From Chamaelirium japonicum (Eukaryota; Streptophyta; Magnoliopsida; Liliales; Melanthiaceae): a stretch of 64,000 nucleotides of DNA. A program made the translations under genes and the position numbers. This document shows positions 1 to 14,500 of the stretch, in pieces (positions within the stretch are counted from its first letter, which is position 1; the number at the start of each line of letters is the position of its first letter). The stretch lies in the NCBI GenBank assembly GCA_947650365.1, contig CANTAL010000138.1, positions 372,001 through 436,000 of the forward strand, read 5' to 3'. The notes beneath the pieces are model-generated. The model was given only the letters and a program-made list of their open reading frames with translations, was not told where the DNA came from and made no database searches.

Positions 1-41
1 TAGAATGGATCGTACGAATGAATTAGAATGGATACATTCGT
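1..41 (-). repeat. R block 1 (partial)
   Basis: Two reverse-orientation units cut by the window edge. It ends at a variant of the J1 dyad ATTCGTGCGAAT (36-47). The right side of the junction carries a local error-like change (CCATCGTATTTC), so it is a degenerate J1 copy. Confidence 0.85.
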
Positions 42-709
42 GCGAATCCATCGTATTTCATTCGTACGATCCATTCTAATTCATTCGCACGATCCATTCT
101 AATTCATTCATACGATCCATTCTAATTCATTCGTACAATCCATTCTAATTCATTCGTACGATCCATTCTAATTCATTCGCACAATCTATTCTAATTCATT
201 CGTACGATCCATTCTAATTCATTCGCACGATCCATTCTAATTCATTCATACGATCCATTCCATCTCATTCGTACGATCCATTCTTACTCATTCGTACGAT
301 CCATTCTAATTCATTTGCACGAAGGTATCCATTCTAATTCATTCGTACTATCCATTCTAATTCCTTCGTACGATCCATTCTAATTCCTTCGTACGATCCA
401 TTTCAATTCATTCGCACGATCCATTCTAATTCATTCATACGATCCATTCTATTTCATTCGTACGATCCATTCTAATTCATTCGTACGATCCATTCTAATT
501 CATTCGCACAATCCATTCTAATTCATTCGTATGATCCATTCTAATTCATTCGCATGAATGTATCCATTCTAATTCATTCGTACGATCCATTCTATCTCAT
601 TCGTACAATCCATTCTATTTCATTCGTACGATCCATTCTAATTCATTCGCACGATCCATTCTAAGTCATTCGCACGATCTATTCTAATTCATTAGCACGA
701 TCATTCATA
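42..709 (+). repeat. F block 1
   Basis: About 28 forward units mixing CGTACG, CGCACG and CATACG cores, with 28-bp variants near 313 and 553. It ends in the dyad CATTCATACGAATG (703-716), a nearly symmetric F-to-R switch seen only once in the window. Confidence 0.92.
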
Positions 710-1271
710 CGAATGAATTAGAATGGATCGTATGAATGAATTAGAATGGATCGTATGAATGAATTAGAATGGATTGTACGAATGAAATAGAAAAGATCAT
801 ACGAATGAATTAGAATGGATCGTGCGAATGAATTAGAATGGATCGTGCGAATGAATTAGAATGGATCATACGAATGAATTAGAATGGATACATTCGTGCG
901 AATGAATTAGAATGGATCGTGCGAATGAATTGGAATGGATCGTACGAAGGAATTAGAATGGATCGTACGAAGGAATTAGAATGGATAGTACGAATGAATT
1001 AGAATAGATACCTTCGTGCAAATGAATTAGAATGGATCGTACGAATGAGTAAGAATGGATCGCACGAATGAAATAGAATGGATCGTATGAATGAATTAGA
1101 ATGGATCGTGCGAATGAATTAGAATGAATCGTACGAATGAATTAGAATAGATTGTGCGAATGAATTAGAATGGATCGTACGAATGAATTAGAATGGATCG
1201 TATGAATAAATTAGAATGGATCGTGCGAATGAATTAGAATGGATCGTACGAATGAAATAGAATGGATTCGC
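710..1271 (-). repeat. R block 2
   Basis: Reverse units containing the 28-bp form with CATTCGTGCGAATG near 890 and the ATACCTTCGTGC form near 1010. It ends at J1 in the GGATTCGCACGAATGTAT orientation (dyad 1266-1277). Confidence 0.92.
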
Positions 1272-2507
1272 ACGAATGTATACATTCTAATTCATTCGTA
1301 CGATCCATTCTAATTCATTCGTACAATCCATTCTAATTCATTCGCACGATCCATTCGCATTCACTCAAACGATCCATTCTAATTCATTCATATGATCCAT
1401 TCTAATTCATTCGCACGAATGTATCCATTCTAATTCATTCGTACGATCCATTCTAATTCATTTGTACGAATGTATCCACTCTAATTCATTCATACGATCC
1501 ATTCTAATTCATTCGCACGAATGTATCCATTCCAATTCATTCGTACGATCCATTCTAATTCATTCGCACAATCTATTCTAATTCATTCGTACGATCTATT
1601 CTAATTCATTAGCATGATCCATTCTAATTCATTCGTACGATCTATTCTATTTCATTCGTACAATCCATTCTTACTCAATCGTATGATTTATTCTAATCCA
1701 TTCGCACAATCTATTCAAATTCATTGGTACGATCCATTCTATTTTATTCGTACGATCCATTCTAATTCATACGATCCATTCTATTATAATCATACGATCC
1801 ATTTTAATTCATTCGCACGATCCATTCTAATTCATTCATACGATCCATTCTAATTCATTCGTACGATCCATTCTAATTTCTTCGTATGATCTATTCTAAT
1901 TCCTTCGTACGATCTATTCTAATTCATTCATACGATCCATTCTTACTCATTCGTACGATCCATTCTAATTCATTCGCACGATCCATTCTAATTCATCCGT
2001 ACGATCCATTCTATTTCATTCGTACGATCCATTCTTACTCATTCGTACGATCCATTCTAATTCATTCGCACGGATGTATCCATTCTAATTCATTCGTACG
2101 ATCCATTCTATTTCATTCATACGATCCATTCTAATTCATTCGTACAATCCATTCTAATTCATTCGCACGATCTATTCGAATTCATTCGCACGAATGTATC
2201 CACTCTAATTCATTCATACGATCCATTCTAATTCCTTCGTACGATCCATTCTAATTCATTCGTACGATCCATTCTAATTCATTCGCACAATCTATTCTAA
2301 TTCATTCGCACGATCCATATGATCCATTCTAATTCATTTGTACGAATGTATCCACTCTATCTCATTCGTATAATCCATTCTATTTCATTCGTACGATCCA
2401 TTCTAATTCATTCGCACGATCCATTCTAATTCATTCGTACAATCTATTCTAATTCATTCGTACGATCAATTCTAATTCATTAGCATGATCCATTCTAATT
2501 CATTCGT
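1272..2507 (+). repeat. F block 2
   Basis: Opens with the string of variants (CGCATTCACTCAAACG near 1356, then 28-bp units) that follows J1 in many later copies, and carries a diverged copy of the 240-bp cassette at 1614. It ends in a perfect 18-bp palindrome TTCATTCGTACGAATGAA (2499-2516). Confidence 0.92.
1614..1853 (+). repeat. 240-bp cassette, forward copy 1
   Basis: Diverged copy of the cassette defined by CATGATCC, CTTACTCAATCG, TAATCCATTCG and a 19-bp TTCATACGATCC unit. It has ATTATAATCATACG where most copies read ATTTCATTCATACG. Confidence 0.85.
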
Positions 2508-3300
2508 ACGAATGAAATAGAATAGATCGTACGAATGAATTAGAATGGATCATGCTAATGAATTAGAATTGATCGTACGAATGAATTAGAATAGATTGTG
2601 CGAATGAATTAGAATGGATCGTACGAATGAATTGGAATGGATACATTCGTGCGAATGAATTAGAATGGATCGTATGAATGAATTAGAGTGGATACATTCG
2701 TACAAATGAATTAGAATGGATCGTACGAATGAATTAGAATGGATACATTCGTGCGAATGAATTAGAATGGATCATGCGAATGAATTAGAATGGATCGTGC
2801 GAATGAATTAGAATGGATCGTACGAATGAAATAGAATGGATTGTACGGATGAGATAGAATGGATCGTACGAATGAATTAGAATGGATTCATTCGTGTGAA
2901 CGAATTAGAATGGATCGTACGAATAAGTAAGAATGGATCATACGAATGAATTAGAATGGATTGAATTAGAATGATCGTACGAATGAATTAGAATGGATCG
3001 TTTGAATGAATTAGAATGGATCGTACTTATGAATTAGAATGGGTCATACGAATGAAATAGAATGGATCGTATGAAGGAATTAGAAAGGATCGTACAAACG
3101 AATTAGAATGGATCGTATGAATGAAATAGAATAGATCGTACGAATGAATTAGAATGGATCGTATGAATGAATTAGATTGGATCTTATGAATGAATTAGAA
3201 TGGATTGTACGAATGAAATAGAATAGATCGTACGAATGAATTAGAATGGATCGTGCGAATGAATTAGAATAGGTCGTACGAATGAATTAGAATGGATACA
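2508..3300 (-). repeat. R block 3
   Basis: Reverse units. The last 300 bp, including the rare variant CGTACTTATG near 3022, match 20378-20702 in the same orientation, except that the 20-kb copy has one extra 23-bp unit. It ends at junction class J6 (GGATACACGATCCAGATCC). Confidence 0.92.
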
Positions 3301-4443
3301 CGATCCAGATCCATTCTAATTCATTCCCACAATCTATTCTAATTCATTCGTAGGATCCATTCTAATTCATTACTACGATCCATTCTAATTCATGCATACG
3401 ATCCATTCTAATTCATTCGTACGATCCATTCTAATTCATTCGCACGATCCATTCTAATTCATTCATACGATCCATTCTAATTCATTCGTATGTATCCATT
3501 CTAATTCATTCATACGATCCATTCTAATTCTACGATCCATTCTTACTCATTCGTATTATCCATTTTAATTCATTCACACGAATGTATCAACTCTAATTCA
3601 TTCGGATGATCCATTCTAATTCATTCCCACGAATGTATCCATTCTAATTCATTCGTACGATCCATTCTAATTCATTCGTACGATCCATTCTAATTCATTC
3701 GTACGATCCATTCTAATTCCTTCGCATGATCCATTCTAATTCATTCGCACGAATGTATCCATTCTAATTCATTCGTACGATCCATTCTAATTCATTCGTA
3801 CGATCCATTCTAATTCCTTCGTATGATCCATTCTAATTCATTCGCACGAATGTATCCATTCTAATTCATTCGTACGATCCATTCTAATTCATTCGTACGA
3901 TCCATTCTAAATCCTTCGTATGATCCATTCTAATTTATTCGTACGATCAATTCTAATTCATACGATCCATTCTAATTCATTCGCACAATCTATTCTAATT
4001 CATTCGTACGATCCATTCTAAATCATTCGCACGAATGTATCCATTCTAATTCATTCGTACGATCCATTCTAATTCATTCATACGATCCATTCTAATTCAT
4101 TCGCACAATCTATTCTAATTCATTCATACGATCCATCCTAATTCATTCGCACGAATGTATCCATTCTAATTCATTCGTACAATCCATTCTATTTCATTCG
4201 TACGATCCATTCTTACTCATTCGTACGATCCATTCGTAGATCCATTCTAATTCATTCGTACGATCCATTCTAATTCATTCGCACAATCTATTCTAATTCA
4301 TTCGTACGATCCATTCTAATTCATTCGCACGATCCATTCTAATTCATTCGTACGATCCATTCTAATTCATTCGCACGATCCATTCTAATTCATGCATACG
4401 ATCGAATCTAATTCATTCATACAATCCATTCTAATTTATTCGT
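3301..4443 (+). repeat. F block 3
   Basis: The first 300 or more bp match 40651-40950 at a constant offset of 37,350, including rare forms CATTACTACGATCC and CGTATTATCC. The 5' part also matches 20703 onward. It ends in an ATTCGTATGAAT dyad (4438-4449). Confidence 0.92.
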
Positions 4444-5842
4444 ATGAATGAAATAGAATGGATCATACGAATGAAATAGAATGGATCGTACTAAGGAATT
4501 AGAATGGATCGTATGAATGAATTAGAATGGATACATTTGTGCGAATGAATTCGAATAGATCGTGCGAATGAATTAGAATGGATTGTACGAATGAATTAGA
4601 ATGGATCGTACGAATGAAATAGAATGGATCGTACGAATGAATTAGAATGGATACATTCGTGCAAAAGAAATAGAATGGATTGTATGAATGAATTAGAATG
4701 GATTGTGTGAATGAATTAGAATGGATCATACGAATGAATTAGAATGGATACATTCGTGTGAATGAATTAGAATGGATCGTGCGAATGAATTAGAATGGAT
4801 CGTACGAATGATTTAGAATGGTACGTATGAATGAATTAGAATGGATCGTGCGAATGAATTAGAATGGATCGTGCGAATGAATTAGAATGGATCGTACGAA
4901 TGAATTAGAATGGATCGTATGAATGAATTAGATTGGATCGTATTAATGAATTAGAATGGATCGTACGAATGAATTAGAATAGATCGTACGAATGAATTAG
5001 AATGGATACGAATGGATCGTACGAATGAGTAAGAATGGATCGTACGAATGAAATAGAATGGATTGTACGAATGAATTAGAATGGATACATTCGTGCGAAT
5101 GAATTAGGATGGACCGTATCAATGAATTAGAATGGATCGTACGGATGAATTAGAATGGATTGAATTAGAATGAATCGTACGAATGAATTAGAATGAATCA
5201 TACCGTACGAATGAATTAGAATGGATCATACGAAGGAGTTAGAATGGATCGTACGAATGAATTAGAATGGATCGTACGAAGGAATTAGAATGGATCGTAC
5301 GAAGGAATTAGAATGGATAGTACGAATGAATTAGAATGGATACCTTCGTGCAAATGAATTAGAATGGATTGTACGAATGAGTAAGAATGGATCGTACGAA
5401 TGAAATAGAATGGATCGTATGAATGAATTAGAATGGATCGTGCGAATGAATTAGAATGGATCGTGCGAATGAATTAGAATGGATCGTACGAATGAAATAG
5501 AATGGATTGTACGAAAGAGATAGAATGGATCGTATGAATGAATTAGAATAGATTGTGCGAATGAATTAGAATGGATCGTACGAATGAATTAGAATGGATC
5601 GTACGAATGAATTAGAATGGATCGTATGAATGAATTAGAATGGATCGTGCGAATGAATTAGAATGGATCGTACGAATGAAATAGAATGGATACATTCGTG
5701 CGAATGAATTAGAATGGATCATATGAATGAATTAGAATGGATCGTTTGAGTGAATGCGAATGGATCGTGCGAATGAATTAGAATGGATTGTACGAATGAA
5801 TTAGAATGGATCGTACGAATGAATTAGAATGGATACATTCGT
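4444..5842 (-). repeat. R block 4
   Basis: Reverse units. It contains the shortened form GGATTGAATTAGAATG followed by the CATACCG marker at 5199, a pair that recurs in many R blocks. It ends at J1 (ATACATTCGTGCGAATCCAT, dyad 5837-5848). Confidence 0.92.
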
Positions 5843-8067
5843 GCGAATCCATTCTATTTCATTCGCACGATCCATTCTAATTCATTCGCACGATCCATTC
5901 TAATTCATTCATGCGATCCATTCTAATTCATTCGTACGAACCATTCTAATTCATTCGTACGATCCATTCTAATTCATTCGCACAATCTATTCTAATTCAT
6001 TCGTACGATCCATTCTAATTCATTCGCACGATCCATTCTAATTCATTCATACGATCCATTCTATTTCATTCGTACGATCCATTCTTACTCATTCGTACGA
6101 TCCATTCTAATTCATTTGCACGAAGGTATCCATTCTAATTCATTCGTACTATCCATTCTAATTCCTTCGTACGATCCATTCTAATTCCTTCGTACGATCC
6201 ATTCTAATTCATTCGTACGATCCATTCTAATTCATTCGTACGATCCATTCTAATTCCTTTGTATGATCCATTCTAATTCATTCGTACGGTATGATTCATT
6301 CTAATTCATTCGTACGATCCATTCTAATTCAATCCATTCTAATTCATTCGTACGATTCATTCTAATTCAATCCATTCTAATTCATTCGTACGATCCATTC
6401 TTACTCATTCGTACGATCCATTATAATTCATTCGCACGAATGAATCCATTCTAATTCATTCGTATGATCCATTCTAATTCATTCGCATGAATGTATCCAT
6501 TCTAATTCATTCGTACGATCCATTCTATCTCATTCGTACAATCCATTCTATTTCATTCGTACGATCCATTCTAATTCATTCGCACGATCCATTCTAATTC
6601 ATTCGCATGATCCATTCTAATTCATTCGTACGATCGATTCTAATTCATTCGTACGATCCATTCTAATTCATTCGTACGATCCATTCTAATTCATTCGCAC
6701 AATCTATTCTTATTCATTCGTACGAATGAATTTATTCGTACGATCCATTCTAATTCCTTCGTAAGATCCATATTCTAATTCTTTCGTACGATCCATTCTA
6801 ATTCATTCGCACGATCCATTCTAATTTATTCATACGATCCATTCTAATTCATTCGTACGATCCATTCTAATTCATTCATACGATCCATTCTAATTCATTC
6901 GCACAATCTATTCTAATTCATTCGTACTATGATTCATTCTAATTCATTCGTACGATTCATTCTAATTCAATCCATTCCAATTCCTTCGTACGATCCATTC
7001 TAATTCATTCGTACGATCCATTCTAATTCATTCGCACGATCCATTCTAATTCATTCGTACGATCCATTCTATTTCATTCATATGATCCATTCTAATTCAT
7101 TCATACGATCAATTCTAATTCATTCGAACGATCCATTCTAATTCATTCGCATGATCCATTCTAATTCATTCGAACGATCGATTCTAATTCATTCATACGA
7201 TCCCTTCTAATTCATTCGCACGAATGTATCCATTCTAATTCATTCGTACGATCCATTCTAATTCATTCATATGATCCATCCTAATTCATTCGCATGAATG
7301 TATCCATTCTAATTCATTCGTACAATCCATTCTATTTCATTCGTACGATCCATTCTTACTCATTCGTACGATCCATTCGTATCCATTCTAATTCATTCGT
7401 ACGATCTATTCTAATTCATTCGTACGATCCATTCTAATTCATTAATACTATCCAATCTAATTCATTCATACGATCCATTCTAATTCATTCGTACGGTCCA
7501 TTCTAATTCATTCGCACGATCCATTCTAATTCATTCACACGATCCATTCTAATTCATTCATACGATCCATTCTAATTCATTCGTACGATCCATTCTAATT
7601 CATTCATACGATCCATTCTAATTCATTCATATGATCCATTCTAATTCATTCGTACGGTATGATTCATTCTAATTCATTCGTACGATTCATTCTAATTCAA
7701 TCCATTCTAATTCATTCGTACGATCCATTCTATTTCATTCGTACGATCCATTCTAATTCATTCATACGATCCATTCTAATTCATTCGTACGATCCATTCT
7801 AATTCATTCGTACAATCCATTCTAATTCATTCACACGATCCATTCGCATTCACTCAAACGATCCATTCTAATTCATTCATATGATCCATTCTAATTCATT
7901 CGCACGAATGTATCCATTCTAATTCATTCGTACGATCCATTCTAATTCATTTGTATGAATGTATCCACTCTAATTTATTCATACGATCCATTCTAATTCA
8001 TTCGCACGAATGTATCCATTCCAATTCATTCGTACGATCAATTCTAATTCATTCGCACGATCTATTC
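5843..8067 (+). repeat. F block 4
   Basis: About 95 forward units with GGTATG markers near 6288 and 7657, each followed by the 15-bp short unit TTCAATCCATTCTAA. A perfect 20-bp palindrome, ATTCATTCGTACGAATGAAT, lies at 6712-6731 without an orientation switch. It ends abruptly at TATTCGAGAATGG (about 8065). Confidence 0.92.
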
Positions 8068-8361
8068 GAGAATGGATTGTATTAATGAATTAGAATGGAT
8101 CGTGCGAATGAATTAGAATGGATCATAGGAATGAGTAAGAATGGATCGTGCGAATGAATTAGAATGGATCATATGAATGAATTAGAATGGATCGTATGAA
8201 TGAATTAGAATGGATCGTACGAATGAATTCGAATGGATCGTACGAATGAATTAGAATGGATCGTTTGAGTGAATGCGAATGGATCGTGTGAATGAATTAG
8301 AATGGATTGTACGAATGAATTAGAATGGATCGTACGAATGAATTAGAATGGATACATTCGT
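8068..8361 (-). repeat. R block 5
   Basis: Short reverse block of about 12 units ending in J1 (dyad 8356-8367). The final 100 bp resemble the end of R block 4, including the TTTGAGTGAATGCG variant near 8264. Confidence 0.9.
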
Positions 8362-8477
8362 GCGAATCCATTCTATTTCATTCGTACGATCCATTCTAAT
8401 TCATTCGCACGATCCATTCTAATTCATTCATACGATCCATTCTAATTCATTCGTACTATCCATTCTAATTCATTTGT
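8362..8477 (+). repeat. F block 5 (five units)
   Basis: Only 116 bp of forward units between two R blocks. The left edge is J1 and the right edge is CATTTGTGCGAATG (8471-8484). It is one of the shortest blocks and looks like the remnant of a longer F block cut back by a second switch. Confidence 0.88.
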
Positions 8478-8750
8478 GCGAATGAATTAGAATGGATCAT
8501 ACGAATGAGTAAGAATGGATCGTACGAATGAAATAGAATGGATTGTACGAATGAATTAGAATGGATCGTACGAATGAATTAGAAAAGATTGTATGAATGT
8601 ATTAGAATGGATACATTCGTGCGAATGAATTAGAATGGATCGTACGAATGAATTAGAATAGATCGTGCGAATGAATTAGAATGGATCGTACGAATGAATT
8701 AGAATTTATTGTGCGAATGAATTAGAATGGATCGTATGAATGAATTAGAT
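8478..8750 (-). repeat. R block 6
   Basis: About 12 reverse units. The right boundary (GAATTAGATTATGATCC, about 8750) has no clear dyad and is found nowhere else in the window. Confidence 0.88.
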
Positions 8751-11700
8751 TATGATCCATTTTATTTCATTCGTATGATCCATTCTAATTCCTTCGTACA
8801 ATCTAATTCATTCATACGATCCATTCTAATTCATTCGCATGAATGTATCCATTCAAATTCATTCGTACGATCCATTCTAATTCATTCGCACGATCTATTC
8901 TAATTCATTCGTACGATCCATTCTAATTCATTTATACGATCCAATCTAATTCATTCATACAATCCATTCTAATTCATTTGCACGAATTTATCCATTCTAA
9001 TTCATTCGTACGATCCATTCTAATTCATTCGCACAATCTATTCTAATTCATTCGCACAATCTATTCTAATTCATTCGTACAATCCATTCGAATTCATTTG
9101 TACGATCCATTCTAATTCATTCGTACGATTCATTCTAATTCAATCCATTCAAATTCATTCGTACGATCCATTCTTACTCATTCGTACGATCCATTCTAAT
9201 TCATTCGCACGAATGAATCCATTCTAATTCATTCGTATGATCCATTCTAATTCATTCGCATGAATATATCCATTCTAATTGATTCGTACGATCCATTCTA
9301 ATTCATAAGTACGATCCATTCTAATTCATTCAAACGATCCATTCTAATTCATTCGTATGATCCATTCTAATTCATTCGCACGAACCATTATAATTCATTC
9401 GCACGATCCATTCTAATTCATTTGTACGAATGTAGCCACTCTAATTCATTCGTACGATTCATTCTAATTCAATCCATTCTAATTCATTCGTACGATCCAT
9501 TCTTACTCATTCGTACGATCCATTCTAATTCATTCGCACGAATGAATCCATTCTAATTCATTCGTATGATCCATTCTAATTCATTCGCATGAATGTATCC
9601 ATTCTAATTCATTCGTACGATCCATTCTATCTCATTCGTACAATCCATTCTATTTCATTCGTACGATCCATTCTAATTCATTCGCACGATCCATTCTAAT
9701 TCATTCGCATGATCCATTCTAATTCATTCGTACGATCGATTCTAATTCATTCATACGATCCATTCTAATTCATTCACACGAATGTATCCATTCTAATTCA
9801 TTCGTACGATCCATTCTAATTCATTCGTACGATCCATTCTTACTCATTCGTACGATCCATTCTAATTCAATCATACGATCCAATCTAATTCATTCATACG
9901 ATCCATTCTAATTCATTCGCACAATCTATTCTAATTCATTCATACGATCCATTCTAATTTATTCGCACGATCCATTCTAATTCATTCATACGATCCATTC
10001 TAATTCATTCATATGATCCATTCTAATTCATTCGCACGATCCATTCTTACTCATTCGTACGATCCATTCTAATTCATTCGTACTATCCATTCTAATTCAT
10101 TCATACGATCCATTCTATTTCATTCGTACGATCCATTCTTACTCATTCGTACGATCCATTCTAATTCATTTGCACGAAGGTATCCATTCTAATTCATTCG
10201 TACTATCCATTCTAATTTTTTCGTACGATCCATTCTAATTCCTTCGTACGATCCATTCTAATTCATTCGTACGATCCATTCTAATTCATTCGTACGATCC
10301 ATTCTAATTCATTCGCACGATCCATTCTAATTCATTCGCACGATCCATTCTAATTCATTCGTACGATCCATTCTAATTCATTCATTCGTACGATCCATTC
10401 TAATTCATTTGCACGAAGGTATCCATTCTAATTCATTCGTACTATCCATTCTAATTTTTTCGTACGATCCATTCTAATTCCTTCGTACGATCCATTCTAA
10501 TTCATTCGTACGATCCATTCTAATTCTTTCGTACGATCCATTCTAATTCATTCGTACAATCCATTCTAATTCATTCGCACGATCCATTCGCATTCACTCA
10601 AACGATCCATTCTAATTCATTCATATGATCCATTCTAATTCATTCGCACGAATGTATGCATTCTAATTCATTCGTACGATCCATTCTAATTCATTTGTAC
10701 GAATGTATCCACTCTAATTCATTCATACGATCCATTCTAATTCATTCGCACGAATGTATCCATTCCAGTTCATTCGTACGATCCATTCTAAATCATTCGC
10801 ACAATCTATTCTAATTCATTCGTACGATCAATTCTAATTCATTAGCATGATCCATTCTAATTCATTCGTACTATCCATTCTAATTCCTTCGTACGATCCA
10901 TTCTAATTCCTTCGTATCCATTCTAATTCACTCATACGATCCATTCTAATTCATTCATACGATCCATTGTAATTCATTCGCATGAATGTATCCATTCTAA
11001 TTTATTCGTACGATCCATTCTAATTCATTCGCACAATCTATTCTAATTCATTCGTGCGAATGAATCCATTCTAATTCATTCGTATGATCCATTCTAATTC
11101 ATTCGCATGAATGTATCCATTCTAATTCATTCGTACGATCCATTCTATCTCATTCGTACAATCCATTCTATTTCATTCCTACGATCCATTCTAATTCATT
11201 CGCACGATCCATTCTAATTCATTCGTATGATCCATTCTAATTCATTCGTACGATCGATTCTAATTCATTCATACGATCCATTCTAATTCATTCGCACGAA
11301 TGTATCCATTCTAATTCATTCGTACGATCCATTCTAATTCATTTGCACGATCCATTCTAATTCATTCATACGATCCATTCTATTTCATTCGTACGATCCA
11401 TTCTTACTCATTCGTACGATCCATCCTAATTCATTTGCACGAAGGTATCCATTCTAATTCATTCGTACTATCCATTCTAATTCCTTCGTACGATCCATTC
11501 TAATTCCTTCGTACGATCCATTCTAATTCATTCGTAAGATCCATTCTAATTCATTCGTACGATCCATTCTAATTCCTTCGTATGATCCATTCTAATTCAT
11601 TCGTACGGTATTATTTATTCTAATTCATTCGTACGATTCATTCTAATTCAATCCATTCTAATTCATTCGTACGATCCATTCTAATTCATTCGTACAATCC

Positions 11701-12599
11701 ATTCTAATTCATTCGTACGATTCATTCTAATTCAATCCATTCTAATTCATTCGTACGATCCATTCTTACTCATTCGTACGATCCATTCTAATTCATTCGC
11801 ACGAATGAATCCATTCTAATTCATTCGTATGATCCATTCTAATTCATTCGCATCAATGTATCCATTCCAATTCATTCGTACGATCCATTCTAATTCATTC
11901 GCACAATCTATTCTAATTCATTCGTACGATCCATTCTAATTCATTCGCACAATCTATTCTAATTCATTAGTACGATCCATTCTAATTCATTCGTACGACC
12001 CATTCTAATTCATTAGCACGATCCAAATTCATTTATCCATACGATCTATTCTATTTCATTCGTACGATCCATTCTTATCGCACGATCCATTCTAATTAAT
12101 TCGCATGATCCATTCTCCATTCTAATTCCTTCGTACGATCCATTCTAATTCTTTCGTATCCATTCTAATTCACTCATACGATCGATTCTAATTCATTCAT
12201 ACGATCCATTCTAATTCATTCGCATGAATGTATCCATTCTAATTCAATCGTACGATCCATTCTAATTCATTCGCACAATCTATTCTAATTCATTCATACG
12301 ATCCATCCTAATTCATTCGCACAAATGTATCCATTCTAATTCATTCGTACAATCCATTCTATTTCATTCGTACGATCCATTTTTACTCATTCGTACGATC
12401 CATTTGTATCCATTCTAATTCATTCGTACGATCTATTCTAATTCATTCGTACGATCCATTCTAATTCATTAATACGATCCAATCTAATTCATTCGTACGA
12501 TCCATTCTAATTCATTCGCACGATCCATTCTAATTCATTCGCACGATCCATTCTAATTCATTCATACGATCCATTCTAATTCATTCGTACGATCCATTC
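8751..12599 (+). repeat. F block 6, 3.8 kb
   Basis: A long forward run. It holds several 28-bp units with CATTCGCACGAATGAATCC (for example 9535, 11800), a 239-bp direct duplication (10144-10550), a GGTATT variant of the GGTATG marker at 11608, and the CCAAATTCATTTATCC marker at 12023. It ends in the 12-bp dyad CCATTCTAATGG (12594-12605). Confidence 0.93.
10144..10550 (+). repeat. Local direct duplication, offset 239 bp
   Basis: TGCACGAAGG occurs at 10171 and 10410, and the otherwise rare CTAATTTTTTCG at 10212 and 10451. The copy junction contains an extra CATT (TTCATTCATTCG, about 10378), which accounts for the offset not being a multiple of 23. Confidence 0.88.
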
Positions 12600-14122
12600 T
12601 AATGGATACATTCGTGCGAATGAATTAGAATGGATCGTATGAATGAATTAGATTGGATCGTATGCATGAATTAGAATGGATCGTGCGAATGAATTAGAAT
12701 GGATCGTAGAAATGAATTAGAATGGATACATTCGTGCGAAAGAATTAGAATGGATCGTACGAATGAATTAGAATGGATCGTATGAATGAATTAGAATGGA
12801 TCGTGTGAATGAATTAGAATGGATACGAATGGATCATACGAATGAGTAAGAATTGATCGTACGAGTGAAATAGAATGGATTGTACGAATGAATTAGAATG
12901 GATACATTCGTGCGAATGAATTAGGATGGATCGTATGAATGAATTAGAATAGATTGTGCGAATGAATTAGAATGGATCGTACGAATGAATTAGAATGGAT
13001 ACATTCATGCGAATGAATTAGAATGGATCGTATGAATGAATTAGAATGGATCGTATGAGTGAATTAGAATGGATACGAAGGAATTAGAATGGATCGTACG
13101 AATGAATTAGAATGGATACATTCGTGCGAATTAATTAGAATGGATCGTATGAATGAATTAGAATCGATCGTAAGAATGAATTAGAATGGATCACGCGAAT
13201 GAATTAGAATGGATCGTGCGAATGAATTAGAATGGATCGTACGAATGAAATAGAATGGATTGTACGAATGAGATAGAATGGATCGTACGAATGAATTAGA
13301 ATGGATAATTCATGCGAATGAATTTGAATGGATTATACGAATGAATTAGAATGGATTCATTCGTGCGAATGAATTAGAATGGATCGTACGAATGAGTAAG
13401 AATGGATCGTACGAATGAATTAGAATGGATTGTACGAATGAATTAGAATGGATCATACGAATGAATTAGAATGGATTGAATTAGAATGAATCGTACGAAT
13501 GAATTAGAATGAATCATACCGTACGAATGAATTAGAATGGATCATACGAAGGAATTAGAATGGATCGTGCGAATAAATTATAATGGAACGTATGAATGAA
13601 TTAGAATAGATTGTGCGAATGGATTAGAATGGATCATACGATTGAGTAAGAATGGATTGTACGAATGAAATAGAATAGATCGTACGAATGAATTAGAATG
13701 GATCATGCTAATGAATTAGAATTGATCGTACGAATGAATTAGAATAGATTGTGCGAATGAATTAGAATGGATCGTACGAATGAATTGGAATGGATACATT
13801 CGTGCGAATGAATTAGAATGGATCGTATGAATGAATTAGAGTGGATACATTCGTACAAATGAATTAGAATGGATCGTACGAATTAATTAGAATGGATACA
13901 TTCGTGCGAATGAATTAGAATGGATCATATGAATGAATTAGAATGGATCATTTGAGTGAATGCGAATGGATCGTGCGAATGAATTAGAATGGATTGTACG
14001 AATGAATTAGAATGGATCGTACGAATGAATTAGAATGGATACATTCGTGCGAATGAATTAGAATGGATTGTACGAATGAATTAGAATGGATCGTACGAAT
14101 GAATTAGAATGGATACATTCGT
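12600..14122 (-). repeat. R block 7
   Basis: Reverse units with the CATACCG marker at 13515 and a partial reverse cassette near 13590-13713. A 28-bp unit with GGATTCATTCGTGCGAATG lies near 13350. It ends at J1 (dyad 14117-14128). Confidence 0.92.
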
Positions 14123-14500
14123 GCGAATCCATTCTATTTCATTCGTACGATCCATTCTAATTCATTCGCACGATCCATTCTAATTCATTCATACGATCCA
14201 TTCTAATTCATTCGTACGATCCATTCTAATTCATTTGTACGATCCATTCTAATTCATTCGCACAATCTATTTTAATTCATTCATACGATCCATTCTAATT
14301 CATTCGCACGATCCATTCTAATTCATTCATACGATCCATTCTATTTCACTCAAACGATCCATTCTAATTCATTCATATGATCCATTCTAATTCTTTTGCA
14401 CGAATGTTTCCATTCTAATTCATTCGTTCGATCCATTCTATTTCATTCGTACGATCCATTCTAATTCATTCGCACGATCCATTCTAATTCATGCATACGA
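14123..14500 (+). repeat. F block 7
   Basis: Forward units. From about 14204 it belongs to the first copy of the 2,851-bp tandem duplication. The rare forms CATTTCACTCAAACG and TTCTTTTGCACG occur here. It ends at junction class J4 (CATGCATACGATGAGTAAG). Confidence 0.92.

Noticed and set aside
12023-12060. Possible transposon remnant at the CCAAATTCATTTATCC marker
   Set aside because: Too short, no terminal repeats or target-site duplication, and it can plausibly be made from unit pieces.
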